A DNA stretch of 64,000 nucleotides, taken from NCBI RefSeq assembly GCF_016679925.1, contig NZ_JAEQBW010000005.1, positions 274,726-338,725 on the forward strand, in the 5' to 3' direction. Position numbers and translations under genes: made by a program. The notes under the pieces are model-generated. The model was not told where the DNA came from and made no database searches. It worked only from the letters and a program-made list of their open reading frames with translations. Origin of the DNA: Marivirga aurantiaca. GTDB lineage: Bacteria > Bacteroidota > Bacteroidia > Cytophagales > Cyclobacteriaceae. Below, one piece after another: positions 19,985 to 28,946 of the stretch (position 1 is its first letter; each line of letters begins with the position of its first letter).

Positions 19985-22381
19985 CTACAGAAATAACAGA
20001 TTGTCTGATCCATTATCAGAAAAACTGTTATTAGCTTCAATTTGCGATGCAGGATCTGTACTACCTGAATTAAGCCCATTTAAAAAGCCACTGCTTCCTA
20101 CAACTATTCCATTTTCACCACTATGAGATATAACACAATCATTCAATTTTAATTTTCCGGAAGCAATTGCAATGTTAGCTGTTCTCCAACCGCTATTTAT
20201 GTAATCGATTTCAGTCCCACCTCCATGTGAAACTTCAACATAATTGAATTCATTTACTTCGGAATTAGATTCTATTAAAATTCCTGCCCACTTAATACCT
20301 CCTGCTTGATTAGCACTTGTAAAAGTGATCATATTTCCTGATGCTCCGGAAGCTACTACCGTACCGCTTGAGTTTACAGTGAGGCTCACATCTTCATTAA
20401 ATCTAAATTCAGATCCTTCTTCTATTGTTACATCAGATCCTATTGTAGATGAACCAGTAAATAAATAGTAGGCATCCCCTGCTAAATCAGCAATTGATTG
20501 ATTATTAGAAGTTGTTGAACCATAAATTGTCACACCATCATCCCCATTTCCTGAAAAAGTAGAGTTCCCATCAATTGCACCAATGTCATTGAATTCAATA
20601 ACAATTGCGTAACCGTTATTATCTACAAATTCATTATTCTCAAAAACATTTAGAGATTCCGTACCACAGTAGATACCGTCACCTTCACCATTTGATATGT
20701 TAGAATTTGTTATAGTTAACAGCCCATTATCTTGAATTCCAACATTAGCACTTCTCCATCCACTATTTTCATAAAACATCTCTGAATTTCCTGCATAAGA
20801 GACCTCAACATGGTCTAATTTATTTGAACTATAGCCGGAATTTATATCAAGTCCGCCCCAATATAATCCTCCTGAAATATTTGACGAAGTCATTACTATT
20901 TTATTTGATGCATTACCTTCAGCAATAATATTCCCCTCTTCATTCACTCTGAAAAAAACATCTTCATCAAAAGCAAACTGAACACCTTCGCCTATATTTA
21001 AAACACTTTCTAAATCAATTTCACCCGTCACTCTATAGGACTGTTGGTTAGCAAGTGCCACTATAGACTGATCGTCAGTCATGGTAGAACCATATATTCT
21101 TACAGAACTTTTACTCCCATTTCCGGAAACATCTGAATTACCATCAATTTTACCTGCCTCATTAAAAGGAATAGAAACCGGGTAAGAATTGTTATCTTTA
21201 AAAACATTGTTTTCAAAAACTTCTAACTCTCCGGAAACATACATTCCTTCCTCTTTACTATTAGTTACAGTAGAATTTTTAAGTGTTAATTTCCCATTAT
21301 TTGCCACTGCTATATTTGCTGTTCTCCATCCGGAATTTAAATAATCGATATCACTATTTCCAGCATAAGAAATTTCTGTATAGGTTAATTCATTTTGAAG
21401 ATAGCCTGATTTGAAGTTTATTCCTCCCCAATGTAATCCGGCAGCAATGTTAGAACTAGTAAACTTGATGCTATCATTATCCGTCCCTACTGCATTTAAG
21501 AGCCCTGTTGATTCAACTTCTATAAAAGCATCCTCTACTACTTGGACATACACACCTGCCTCAACTGTTAATTCAGCATTTATATCTATGCTCTTTGTAA
21601 TAATATAATCCGGAAGGCTTGGGTCGTCATATATATTTTCCCAGGTAGTATTTTCATCAACATTACTACTGATTTCAACTGGTGAAACTTCCGCCTCAAT
21701 AGTAACTTCTGCAGTACTTTCATTTCCATTTCCGTCATTCACAGTTAAAGCAATAACATATTCCCCCGCTAAATCAGCTGTAAAATCCAATGTAACTGTC
21801 TCCTCATTTGACAAGGTTGGTGTGCTATTGGTTGGGGCAGAAGTAACTTCCCATAAGTAAGTTAAATCATCATCCTCAGGGTCTGTTGAATTAGCGCCAG
21901 ACAATTGAAAAGTATTCCCTACATTAATTACATTATTATCATTTTCCGGAGCTATTGATTGATTATTTGAATCAGTAATGACAGCCTCAGGCGCTTCATT
22001 TTCATTGACTGTTGCTGAAATAACTACATCATCAGTATCTGTATTTCCATCCTCATCTTCAACGGTCAAGGCCGCAGTATATTCACCTGGTTCATCAGGA
22101 ATAAATGTTGCTTGCTCACTTGAAGCGTTGGATATAGTAGCACTACTTCCGGCAGGGGTTTGTGTTAATTCCCAACTGAAGCTTAATGCCTCTCCCTCTG
22201 GATCTGATGAATTGCTCCCATTTAGGGTAACCGTACTCCCAACAAAAGCATTTATGTCAGTTCCCGCATCTGCAACAGGAGGCTCACCTACTATTACATC
22301 TTCATCATCTTTACATCCGTAAAATATTATGGCTATGACTAATAGCCAGCTAAATCTTGTTAACGTTCTTAAGTTCTTCAT
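19985..22381 (-). CDS. Lipoprotein with two PKD-like domains and a three-fold beta-helix repeat
   Basis: 798 residues. Lipobox IFYGC with Cys23 after a hydrophobic signal, so it is a lipid-anchored envelope protein. Two PKD-like domains follow (about 30-125 and 130-230: ADAGTD..VGSTVTLNGSNSSDPEG; TFQLSGANSTDPEDD). The rest is three copies of a roughly 165-residue right-handed beta-helix module, each containing Y.NSGWR(T/S)AN(I/V) near residues 345, 540 and 730. Such proteins usually bind or display on carbohydrates. No catalytic residues recognised. It is divergent from uvrA. Confidence 0.8.
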   Translation of the reverse strand: MKNLRTLTRFSWLLVIAIIFYGCKDDEDVIVGEPPVADAGTDINAFVGSTVTLNGSNSSDPEGEALSFSWELTQTPAGSSATISNASSEQATFIPDEPGEYTAALTVEDEDGNTDTDDVVISATVNENEAPEAVITDSNNQSIAPENDNNVINVGNTFQLSGANSTDPEDDDLTYLWEVTSAPTNSTPTLSNEETVTLDFTADLAGEYVIALTVNDGNGNESTAEVTIEAEVSPVEISSNVDENTTWENIYDDPSLPDYIITKSIDINAELTVEAGVYVQVVEDAFIEVESTGLLNAVGTDNDSIKFTSSNIAAGLHWGGINFKSGYLQNELTYTEISYAGNSDIDYLNSGWRTANIAVANNGKLTLKNSTVTNSKEEGMYVSGELEVFENNVFKDNNSYPVSIPFNEAGKIDGNSDVSGNGSKSSVRIYGSTMTDDQSIVALANQQSYRVTGEIDLESVLNIGEGVQFAFDEDVFFRVNEEGNIIAEGNASNKIVMTSSNISGGLYWGGLDINSGYSSNKLDHVEVSYAGNSEMFYENSGWRSANVGIQDNGLLTITNSNISNGEGDGIYCGTESLNVFENNEFVDNNGYAIVIEFNDIGAIDGNSTFSGNGDDGVTIYGSTTSNNQSIADLAGDAYYLFTGSSTIGSDVTIEEGSEFRFNEDVSLTVNSSGTVVASGASGNMITFTSANQAGGIKWAGILIESNSEVNEFNYVEVSHGGGTEIDYINSGWRTANIAIASGKLKLNDCVISHSGENGIVVGSSGFLNGLNSGSTDPASQIEANNSFSDNGSDNLLFL

Positions 22382-22510
22382 AATTATTTAGGTATGTTTT
22401 TCTCTTGTATCTATATACACACCAAATTCTTTTGAAGTGGATCATATTTTCTGAAAAAAAATTAAAAAATTTCTTTCCTCAACATATTCCCTTTTCCAAT
22501 GTTGGTATTC

Positions 22511-22518
22511 TATCTTTG
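22511..22518 (+). promoter_or_regulatory. Candidate -7 promoter box of uvrA
   Basis: TATCTTTG matches TAnnTTTG exactly and lies 8 bases before the ATG at 22526. No -33 TTG was found at the right spacing. If used, the transcript would be nearly leaderless and starts upstream of it would be excluded. Confidence 0.45.
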
Positions 22519-22525
22519 TAATCTT

Positions 22526-25351
22526 ATGGAATTGGTCAAAAAACATACTACTCAAGTGGATTTCGAAACACTTGATCCCAAAAAATATATCATCATTAAA
22601 GGTGCCCGGGTAAACAACCTGAAAAATTTAAGTGTCGCCATCCCGCGCAATCAATTAGTGGTAGTCACCGGCCTTTCCGGATCAGGCAAATCCTCACTGG
22701 CATTTGACACGCTTTTTGCAGAAGGACAACGAATGTATGTGGAAAGCCTGAGCTCTTATGCCCGCCAGTTTTTGGGCCGAATGGAAAAACCTGAGGTGGA
22801 TTATATCAGAGGTGTTTCTCCGGCAATAGCCATAGAACAAAAAGTGAATACCCGAAATCCCCGATCCACAGTTGGTACCACCACTGAGATTTACGACTAC
22901 ATGAAACTGCTATTTGCTAGAATCGGCACCACTATTTCACCGATCAGTGGGCAGGCTGTAAGTCGTGATACAGTCAGTGGGATTTCTGACACCATCCATA
23001 AAAAGGAAGAGGGGACAAGGTTTTTGGTTCTGGCCCCGCTTCTGAAAAGTGAAGGACGAACGCTTAAAAAAGAATTGGAATTGCTCTTAAGTAAAGGTTA
23101 CACGCGGATACTTGCCGGAGATGAAATTCTATTTATAGAAGACATTCTTCCCACTGTTAAGACTTTGGAAAAGGAAAAGATATTTATCTTAATAGACAGG
23201 GCCACGGTTCAGAAAGATGATGAGGACAATCAGTTCCGGATATCGGATTCTATCCAAACCGCTTTTTTCGAAGGTCATGGGGAATGTATTATTGACTTTG
23301 TGGGAGATGAACGGATTAGCTTTAACGATAAATTTGAAAAAGACGGAATTATTTTTGAAGAACCAAGTGTCAATTTGTTCAGCTTTAACAATCCTTATGG
23401 TGCCTGCAGAACCTGTGAAGGCTTTGGTAAAGTACTGGGTATTGATGAAGATTTAGTTATACCTGATAAAAGCCTGTCTATATATGAAGGCGCCATTGCA
23501 CCCTGGAAAGGCGAAACAATGAAGTTATGGGTAGAGCCTTTGCTTAAACACGGTATTGAATTTGATTTCCCCATTCACCGTCCTTTTGAGGAATTAACTC
23601 CTGAACAACAACAACTCCTTTGGACAGGGAATAAATATTTTAAGGGTCTTGATGCTTTTTTTCAGCATTTGAGTGCGAAAATGCATAAAATACAATACAG
23701 AGTAATGCTTTCACGCTATCGTGGAAGAACTGTGTGCCCGGATTGTAAAGGAACCCGCCTGCGGAAAGATGCCGGCTATGTGAAAATTGATCAGGCTTCA
23801 ATTATAGAATTGGTACTAAAGCCCATTGATAATCTCATTGAGTTTTTTAAAAATATCACTCTTTCGGATTATCAGAAAAAGGTAGCCGGAAGAATTTTGA
23901 CAGAAATTGAAAATAGGCTTCAATATCTGATGGAAGTGGGTTTGGGCTATCTCACCTTGAACAGACTAACAGCTTCCTTGTCAGGAGGGGAGTTTCAGCG
24001 AATTAAACTCGCTACTTCCCTGGGTAGTGCTTTGGTAGGCTCAATGTATATTTTAGATGAACCTTCTATTGGACTGCACCCGCGAGATACTAAAAGATTA
24101 GTGAATGTTTTAAAAACACTTCGTGACCTGGGCAATACAGTAATTGTAGTAGAACACGAAGAAGAAGTAATGCTGGAGGCAGATCAAATTATTGATGTAG
24201 GCCCGGATGCCGGTGTACATGGTGGAGAGCTGGTTTTTCAGGGGAAATTGGAAGCCCTCAAAAAAGCGAATAATACTCACACAGCCCATTTCCTGAATGG
24301 CACAAATGAAGTGAAAGTGCCAACCCAGCGAAGAAGATGGAATAATAGTATCCTTATTAAAGGAGCGCGAGAGAATAATTTAAAAATTCCTGAAGTAAAA
24401 ATTCCTTTGGAAGTACTCACTGTAGTAACTGGCGTGAGTGGTTCCGGTAAATCCACGCTTATTAAAAAAGTACTTTATCCTGCCCTGGCTAAAATTATTG
24501 GGCAAGGATCAACTGAAAGCACGGGTAAGTTTGATAAGTTGGAAGGAGATTACAAAAAAATTAAATCCATTGAATTTGTAGATCAGAACCCTATTGGAAA
24601 GTCATCCCGCTCAAATCCTGTTACTTATGTGAAAGCTTATGATGCCATCAGGCAGTTATTTGCTGACCAGGGGCTTGCCAGGCAACGTGGCTATAAACCA
24701 GCTCATTTTTCTTTCAACGTTGATGGCGGAAGATGTGAAATGTGCCAGGGTGAAGGTATTCAGAAGATAGAAATGCAGTTTATGGCTGATATTGAGCTGA
24801 CTTGTGAAAGCTGTGGTGGACAAAGGTTCAAAAATGAAATATTGGATATTACCTATCAGGGTAAGCATATTGCAGAAGTGCTGGATTTAACAGTAGAAGA
24901 AAGCCTGGAATTCTTCGAAAAACAAACTGCCGTAATTAATAAATTAAAACCTCTTTTCGATGTGGGCTTGGGTTATATCCGCCTGGGACAATCCTCAAAC
25001 TCCTTAAGTGGGGGTGAAGCACAGCGTGTAAAATTGGCCAGCTATCTTGGCAAAGGAGGAAGTATGAAAAATGAGCATAATTTGTTTATTTTTGATGAAC
25101 CTACTACCGGCTTACATTTCCATGATATAAAAAGATTATTGGAATCTATTAATGCCCTGATAGAACAAGGGAATTCAGTGATTATTATTGAACATAACAT
25201 GGAAGTGATTAAAACTGCTGACTGGATAATTGATTTGGGCCCTGAAGGAGGAACCAATGGTGGACAAATTACTTTTGAAGGATTACCTGAAGATATGGTA
25301 AAGCTAAAGGGAAACCATACAGCTGATTATTTAAAAGGGAAGTTGGGCTAG
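22526..25351 (+). CDS. uvrA: Excinuclease ABC subunit A
   Basis: 941 residues from the ATG at 22526 (an in-frame ATG at 22499 would add nine hydrophobic residues and lies upstream of a promoter box, so I prefer the later start). UvrA is the damage-recognition ATPase of nucleotide excision repair. Two ABC units are visible: Walker A GLSGSGKSS and GVSGSGKST, signatures LSGGEFQRIKLA and LSGGEAQRVKLA, Walker B YILDEPSIGLH and IFDEPTTGLH. Zinc-binding Cys pairs are present (CRTCEGFG, CPDCKG; CEMCQGEG, CESCGG). Full length for the family. Monocistronic, divergent from the lipoprotein gene. Confidence 0.97.
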   Translation: MELVKKHTTQVDFETLDPKKYIIIKGARVNNLKNLSVAIPRNQLVVVTGLSGSGKSSLAFDTLFAEGQRMYVESLSSYARQFLGRMEKPEVDYIRGVSPAIAIEQKVNTRNPRSTVGTTTEIYDYMKLLFARIGTTISPISGQAVSRDTVSGISDTIHKKEEGTRFLVLAPLLKSEGRTLKKELELLLSKGYTRILAGDEILFIEDILPTVKTLEKEKIFILIDRATVQKDDEDNQFRISDSIQTAFFEGHGECIIDFVGDERISFNDKFEKDGIIFEEPSVNLFSFNNPYGACRTCEGFGKVLGIDEDLVIPDKSLSIYEGAIAPWKGETMKLWVEPLLKHGIEFDFPIHRPFEELTPEQQQLLWTGNKYFKGLDAFFQHLSAKMHKIQYRVMLSRYRGRTVCPDCKGTRLRKDAGYVKIDQASIIELVLKPIDNLIEFFKNITLSDYQKKVAGRILTEIENRLQYLMEVGLGYLTLNRLTASLSGGEFQRIKLATSLGSALVGSMYILDEPSIGLHPRDTKRLVNVLKTLRDLGNTVIVVEHEEEVMLEADQIIDVGPDAGVHGGELVFQGKLEALKKANNTHTAHFLNGTNEVKVPTQRRRWNNSILIKGARENNLKIPEVKIPLEVLTVVTGVSGSGKSTLIKKVLYPALAKIIGQGSTESTGKFDKLEGDYKKIKSIEFVDQNPIGKSSRSNPVTYVKAYDAIRQLFADQGLARQRGYKPAHFSFNVDGGRCEMCQGEGIQKIEMQFMADIELTCESCGGQRFKNEILDITYQGKHIAEVLDLTVEESLEFFEKQTAVINKLKPLFDVGLGYIRLGQSSNSLSGGEAQRVKLASYLGKGGSMKNEHNLFIFDEPTTGLHFHDIKRLLESINALIEQGNSVIIIEHNMEVIKTADWIIDLGPEGGTNGGQITFEGLPEDMVKLKGNHTADYLKGKLG

Positions 25352-25425
25352 GACAAGAATTTGCTCCTAAGTAACAATAAGTGGCTTTTTAAAATGTTTT
25401 ATAGGTCAATTTAAATCTTAAGTTT

Positions 25426-25827
25426 ATGGGAATCAGAAAAACATTATTAATAACTGTATTATACATTTTTACTTTTGCAGCTTGCTCATCAAACGATGAG
25501 GCTACTACTTATGAAAAGGCTGAATTTTACGGAAGCTGGGAATTAAGCAGTTCCACTTCAGAGAATTTTGTAGTATGCACTGATAATCCACTGATATTAG
25601 ATATTAGTGAAAATGAAATATTTTTTAGTGGTATTGACTCAGGTACATGGTGTAATTCAGGCAGCAGCCTGCAGTCTAATTATGATTTTAACGGTTCTGT
25701 GTTTACCATTCATTCCTTTAGTGTAGATGCTCCTTACACCATTACATCCAAACACAAGGATGAATTTACATGGGAAAGAAACTTAGGGGCAAAACCAGAA
25801 GTTTATACTTATATAAAGTTAAATTAA
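25426..25827 (+). CDS. Small lipocalin-like lipoprotein
   Basis: 133 residues. Signal and lipobox FTFAAC place the lipidated Cys at residue 20. The mature part starts FYGSWELSSS and consists of short beta strands with two further Cys, resembling lipocalin-like (DUF-type) small lipoproteins common in Bacteroidota. Function unknown. It follows uvrA by 74 bases on the same strand and is closed by a strong terminator. Confidence 0.7.
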   Translation: MGIRKTLLITVLYIFTFAACSSNDEATTYEKAEFYGSWELSSSTSENFVVCTDNPLILDISENEIFFSGIDSGTWCNSGSSLQSNYDFNGSVFTIHSFSVDAPYTITSKHKDEFTWERNLGAKPEVYTYIKLN

Positions 25828-25847
25828 AAACAGCCCTTCAAAATAAA

Positions 25848-25888
25848 AGCTTTAAAAAGCCTTTGATTTAACAAGGCTTTTTAAAGCT
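25848..25888. terminator. Bidirectional terminator between convergent genes
   Basis: Perfect 16-bp stem (25848-25863 with 25873-25888), 9-base loop, nested within a weaker outer 7-bp pairing (25832-25838 with 25896-25902). It separates the rightward lipoprotein gene from the leftward gene ending at 25934. Confidence 0.75.
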
Positions 25889-25933
25889 AAATAAAAAGGG
25901 CTAAAATACCCTTAACGGGATTGAACATTTACA

Positions 25934-26770
25934 TTATTCGTGTTTATGTCCTGGCTCATAAATTAGTCTGATAAAAGTACTTAGTCTTTCCCTATCTCTG
26001 TTAACAGGTATACCTCCAACTATTCCCATCAATAATTTATCAGAGAGAGAAAGTCGCATCTGGGGTCTTATTACCATTTCAAAGTTTTGACCATCAACAA
26101 CTTTGTTGAACTCAACACCTATAAAATTTCGGGTATTGGGAATCATATAATGGACATTGGAGTTGATTTCATACTCAAATTCACTTTCCAGTTCATTGTT
26201 AAAAGGAACAAACCATTTCGGCCCGGTATATATTAATGTATGCCAGCCATTTCTCCAATTAGTAGCTGAAATTAAAAATGGATTGATTACATCCCCCTCA
26301 AAAATACTATTGGTAGAAATGCTGTCCAATGCTGTAAAAACAAATTCATTTATACCACCAATAGCCATTGAGGTGTTCATTTTTTCAGAGACAAGGAAGG
26401 TCCACTGAAAAGCGGTTTTGATTGACTCCACCCGGTTAGAGGGTCTTCTTCTGATATTTCCCTCCAAACCATTGGAAGTGTAAATAGAAACCGGAACCTC
26501 TATCTCCAAACCCAATCGATCCTTGGGAGCCCATTCATATTCCACCAAGGCTTCATACTTATCATAATTCAACCTATCAAACATTCCAAGGCCAAGATTC
26601 CATTCCTTTTCGCCTTTGCGGGCACCCAGGTCGCGGATTAAATCAATAAAAAGAGGTTCCGCATGGTCTATTTTCAAAGGTTCATCATTGTTTCCGGTTT
26701 CTTCTTGTGCATAAGCTGAGAAGGAAACTAAAAAAACAATTACTGTAACGAATATATTCTTCAAATGCAT
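25934..26770 (-). CDS. Putative outer membrane protein (HAEPLFIDLIRDLGARKGE family)
   Basis: 278 residues with a signal peptide (cleavage after AYAQ, about residue 21). After a short acidic linker comes a block with LFIDLIRDLGARKGEKEWN, which I recognise as conserved among unnamed Bacteroidota proteins. The rest alternates polar and hydrophobic strands with Arg/Tyr and Trp girdles and ends in His-Glu, consistent with a beta-barrel. Function unknown. The region just before its start codon is related to the DNA before mutY (see repeats). Confidence 0.65.
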   Translation of the reverse strand: MHLKNIFVTVIVFLVSFSAYAQEETGNNDEPLKIDHAEPLFIDLIRDLGARKGEKEWNLGLGMFDRLNYDKYEALVEYEWAPKDRLGLEIEVPVSIYTSNGLEGNIRRRPSNRVESIKTAFQWTFLVSEKMNTSMAIGGINEFVFTALDSISTNSIFEGDVINPFLISATNWRNGWHTLIYTGPKWFVPFNNELESEFEYEINSNVHYMIPNTRNFIGVEFNKVVDGQNFEMVIRPQMRLSLSDKLLMGIVGGIPVNRDRERLSTFIRLIYEPGHKHE

Positions 26771-26862
26771 ATGTATATAATTTGTTTTAAGTTGTCACCC
26801 CGATTAGTCGGGGCAGGCTATGGAATAACCATCCCGAGTACTCAGTATGGTTATTCCATGAT
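26768..26862 (-). repeat. Dispersed structured repeat, copy 1 (overlaps start of leftward gene)
   Basis: Contains a small hairpin (CCCCGA/TCGGGG near 26799-26814) and an inverted pair GGAATAACCAT/ATGGTTATTCC around 26822-26860. Two parts recur near 52192-52321: ATAACCATCCCGAGTAC, and a 31-base block (26768-26798) that matches 52291-52321 at 27 of 31 positions. Confidence 0.65.
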
Positions 26863-27096
26863 TTTAATGTATGGGAAACTGCTACGGCCACTGAGGGTTC
26901 AAGAATATTGAACCCTCTTTTATCCTTTAACCGTATAAATAATTAAAATAAAGGAGGGTTAACCCGGAAAAATCATAAATACTTTGTTAAATTATATTTG
27001 TGTTTTTCGCAATCCAGCTCCTGTTTAATGGGCACCATAAGCCATGAAACAACTATAGAAGCGTGGACAAAACCTATTATGAATAAACCGGGTTTA
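26771..27096. other. Hairpin-rich intergenic region
   Basis: About 325 bases with the repeat just described and a 10-bp perfect stem at 26893-26902/26908-26917 followed by four T, which looks like a terminator for transcription from the left although no rightward gene precedes it; it may be part of the repeat cluster. No supported ORF. Confidence 0.5.
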
Positions 27097-27480
27097 TTAT
27101 ACTTGTTTGGGTGGGGGAGTGTCTGTATTTAAAAACCCTAAAGAAGTTGCCAGGTAAAAGTTTTTACATCGATGTGAGATCAATTTATAGTTAAAACCCT
27201 GGGGTATGATAAAGGAATTATAGTAAAAATATTTATTTACAACATCGATCAAATTATCAGAACTGTCATCATTATCATCTTCATCAAACAATTCTTCTTC
27301 GTAAATATTTTCCATCACCAATTCCAATAAATTTGAATTGGCTATAGTTTCACCCTGCTTTCGTAAAGAAGGACTTTCCATCTCTGGCACCAATATGTTG
27401 TTAAGTATAAGGATCACCAGAAATGGTGCTAAAATCTTAGCTCCTCCAATATCCCATAAAACTACTCGCAATCGTCTCAA
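27097..27480 (-). CDS. Small acidic exported protein of unknown function
   Basis: Up to 127 residues from a TTG at 27480, directly after a stop codon; an ATG start would be at codon 34. Residues 13-32 are hydrophobic (signal or anchor), followed by a very acidic stretch (EEELFDEDDNDD) and a tail ending TDTPPPKQV. Short proteins with an acidic middle and a PPP tail are frequent in Cytophagales and Flavobacteria, often near metal-efflux genes; this resemblance is from memory. Not certain to be translated. Confidence 0.5.
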   Translation of the reverse strand: MRRLRVVLWDIGGAKILAPFLVILILNNILVPEMESPSLRKQGETIANSNLLELVMENIYEEELFDEDDNDDSSDNLIDVVNKYFYYNSFIIPQGFNYKLISHRCKNFYLATSLGFLNTDTPPPKQV

Positions 27481-27701
27481 CTATTATTTGCTTTTGATAC
27501 AATTAGAAAGTAAAAATAGCAAATTTCTGATAAACACAACACTTAACGAGTTCAATAAGAATAAATTAAATACCCATAATAAAAGTGGTGAACCTGCAAG
27601 TTTTAACAGATAAAGCAAAGATTGAAAGTTTGATTTCTGATAAAATTCTAAACCCATTCCTGCTGAAAACGTGAAACAAAGACATAACAATCACCTTATC
27701 T

Positions 27702-27857
27702 ATGAGCCTTATTCAAATAATTCTTGCTGTTTTTATTCCACCGCTGGCAGTTGCTCTTTCCAAAGGGCTTACCGGAGCCTTCTGGCTTAATCTTTTATTG
27801 ACTATTCTAGGCATTATTCCCGGTATAATTCATGCATTTTATGTTTTAACAAGATGA
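27702..27857 (+). CDS. YqaE/Pmp3 family membrane protein
   Basis: 51 residues from the ATG at 27702. Two hydrophobic helices with the conserved core IPPLAVALSKG between them and GIIPGIIHAFYVL at the end are diagnostic of the YqaE/Pmp3 (UPF0057) family, small membrane proteins linked to salt and membrane-potential stress. Its TGA overlaps the ATG of the DUF1206 gene by 4 bases (ATGA), so the two are translated together. Confidence 0.9.
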   Translation: MSLIQIILAVFIPPLAVALSKGLTGAFWLNLLLTILGIIPGIIHAFYVLTR

Positions 27858-28639
27858 ATAACAAAAAGGAAAAATTTGCCCGGTTTGGTATTTCCACTAA
27901 AGGATTTGTATACTGCCTGATAGGTGCCCTCACTTTAGCCGCGGCATTCGGTATGGGCGGTAAAAAAGCGGATTCCGATGGCGTATTAAGCACGCTGGGT
28001 GATCAGCCTTTTGGTCAAATTTTATTAGGAATAACTGCTTTAGGTTTATTAGGGTTTGTCTTCTGGAGGTTCTATCAAGCAATAGTAGACCCTGAAGATA
28101 TTGGCAGTGATTTTAAAGGCATCATCACAAGAATTGGCTATTCATTATCTGCTGTTTTTTATGGATTACTTGCCTTTACTGCATTAAAAATGATTTTTAA
28201 TGGAGGCAATCAAGGTTCAGGAGGAGGAAGGGAGTCGGCCATTTCTACCCTATTAAGCAAGCCTTACGGCCAAGTATTAGTGGGAATTTTAGGTGCTATA
28301 TTTTTAGGCAAAGCACTTTATCAATTTTACAGGGCTTACTCCGGTAAATTCAAAAAGAAAGTGGAAGCAGCTGAGTTGGACAATAAGGTTGAAAGATGGG
28401 TACTGAATACCGGTTATGTGGGCTATACAGCCAGGGGTATAGTAGTAGGAGTAATTTCCTATTTAACATTTCACGCAGCTTTTACCGCTGATTCGGATTC
28501 TGCAGGAGGCACAAAAGAAGCTTTTAGTTTCTTGCAAAACGAATTCGGAACCATTGTTTTAGCTATTATAGCAGCCGGACTCTTTGCTTATGGTTTCTTT
28601 ATGTTCGTTAAAGCAAGGTATAGAAGTATAGGTATATAA
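27854..28639 (+). CDS. DUF1206 domain membrane protein
   Basis: 261 residues, six predicted membrane helices arranged as three repeats of a two-helix DUF1206 unit (about 8-80, 90-165, 185-260). Repeat landmarks are RFGISTKGFVYCLIG, RIGYSLSAVFYGLLA and NTGYVGYTARGIVVG. No known activity. Overlaps the YqaE gene and is followed 10 bases later by a DUF4235 gene, so all three are probably one envelope-stress operon. Confidence 0.88.
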   Translation: MNNKKEKFARFGISTKGFVYCLIGALTLAAAFGMGGKKADSDGVLSTLGDQPFGQILLGITALGLLGFVFWRFYQAIVDPEDIGSDFKGIITRIGYSLSAVFYGLLAFTALKMIFNGGNQGSGGGRESAISTLLSKPYGQVLVGILGAIFLGKALYQFYRAYSGKFKKKVEAAELDNKVERWVLNTGYVGYTARGIVVGVISYLTFHAAFTADSDSAGGTKEAFSFLQNEFGTIVLAIIAAGLFAYGFFMFVKARYRSIGI

Positions 28640-28649
28640 ATCAACTATC

Positions 28650-28946
28650 ATGAACAAGCTTATTAAGAAAAAATATTTATCGAAAAAGAACTATCAGGTA
28701 CTAGAGACTATTTCCGCCTTGGGAATAAGTTTGCTCACCAAGGAATTGGTTAAAAAAGGCTGGAAAAAGATAACCAAAACACCACCACCTGAAAACCCTT
28801 ATTCCACTGAAGCCAGTGTCAGGGAAGTTATTTTATTTTCTGTTAGTTTGGCCCTGGTAAGTACTTCAATTAAGTTACTCACCAGGAGTAAATTTGCAAA
28901 ACAGTGGGATAAATTAGAAGGAGAACTACCTAAGAACCTTTCCTAG
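28650..28946 (+). CDS. DUF4235-like small membrane protein
   Basis: 98 residues. Basic N-terminus, one helix around residues 22-40 and a second around 60-78 (REVILFSVSLALVSTSIKLL). Overall plan fits DUF4235 proteins. Last gene of the YqaE-DUF1206 operon, 10 bases behind its neighbour. Function unknown. Confidence 0.7.
   Translation: MNKLIKKKYLSKKNYQVLETISALGISLLTKELVKKGWKKITKTPPPENPYSTEASVREVILFSVSLALVSTSIKLLTRSKFAKQWDKLEGELPKNLS

Noticed and set aside
27484..27690. 68-codon hydrophobic leftward frame upstream of the small acidic protein gene
   Set aside because: No motif, and only low-complexity Leu-rich sequence; could be the real start region of the next gene only if a frameshift existed, for which there is no support.
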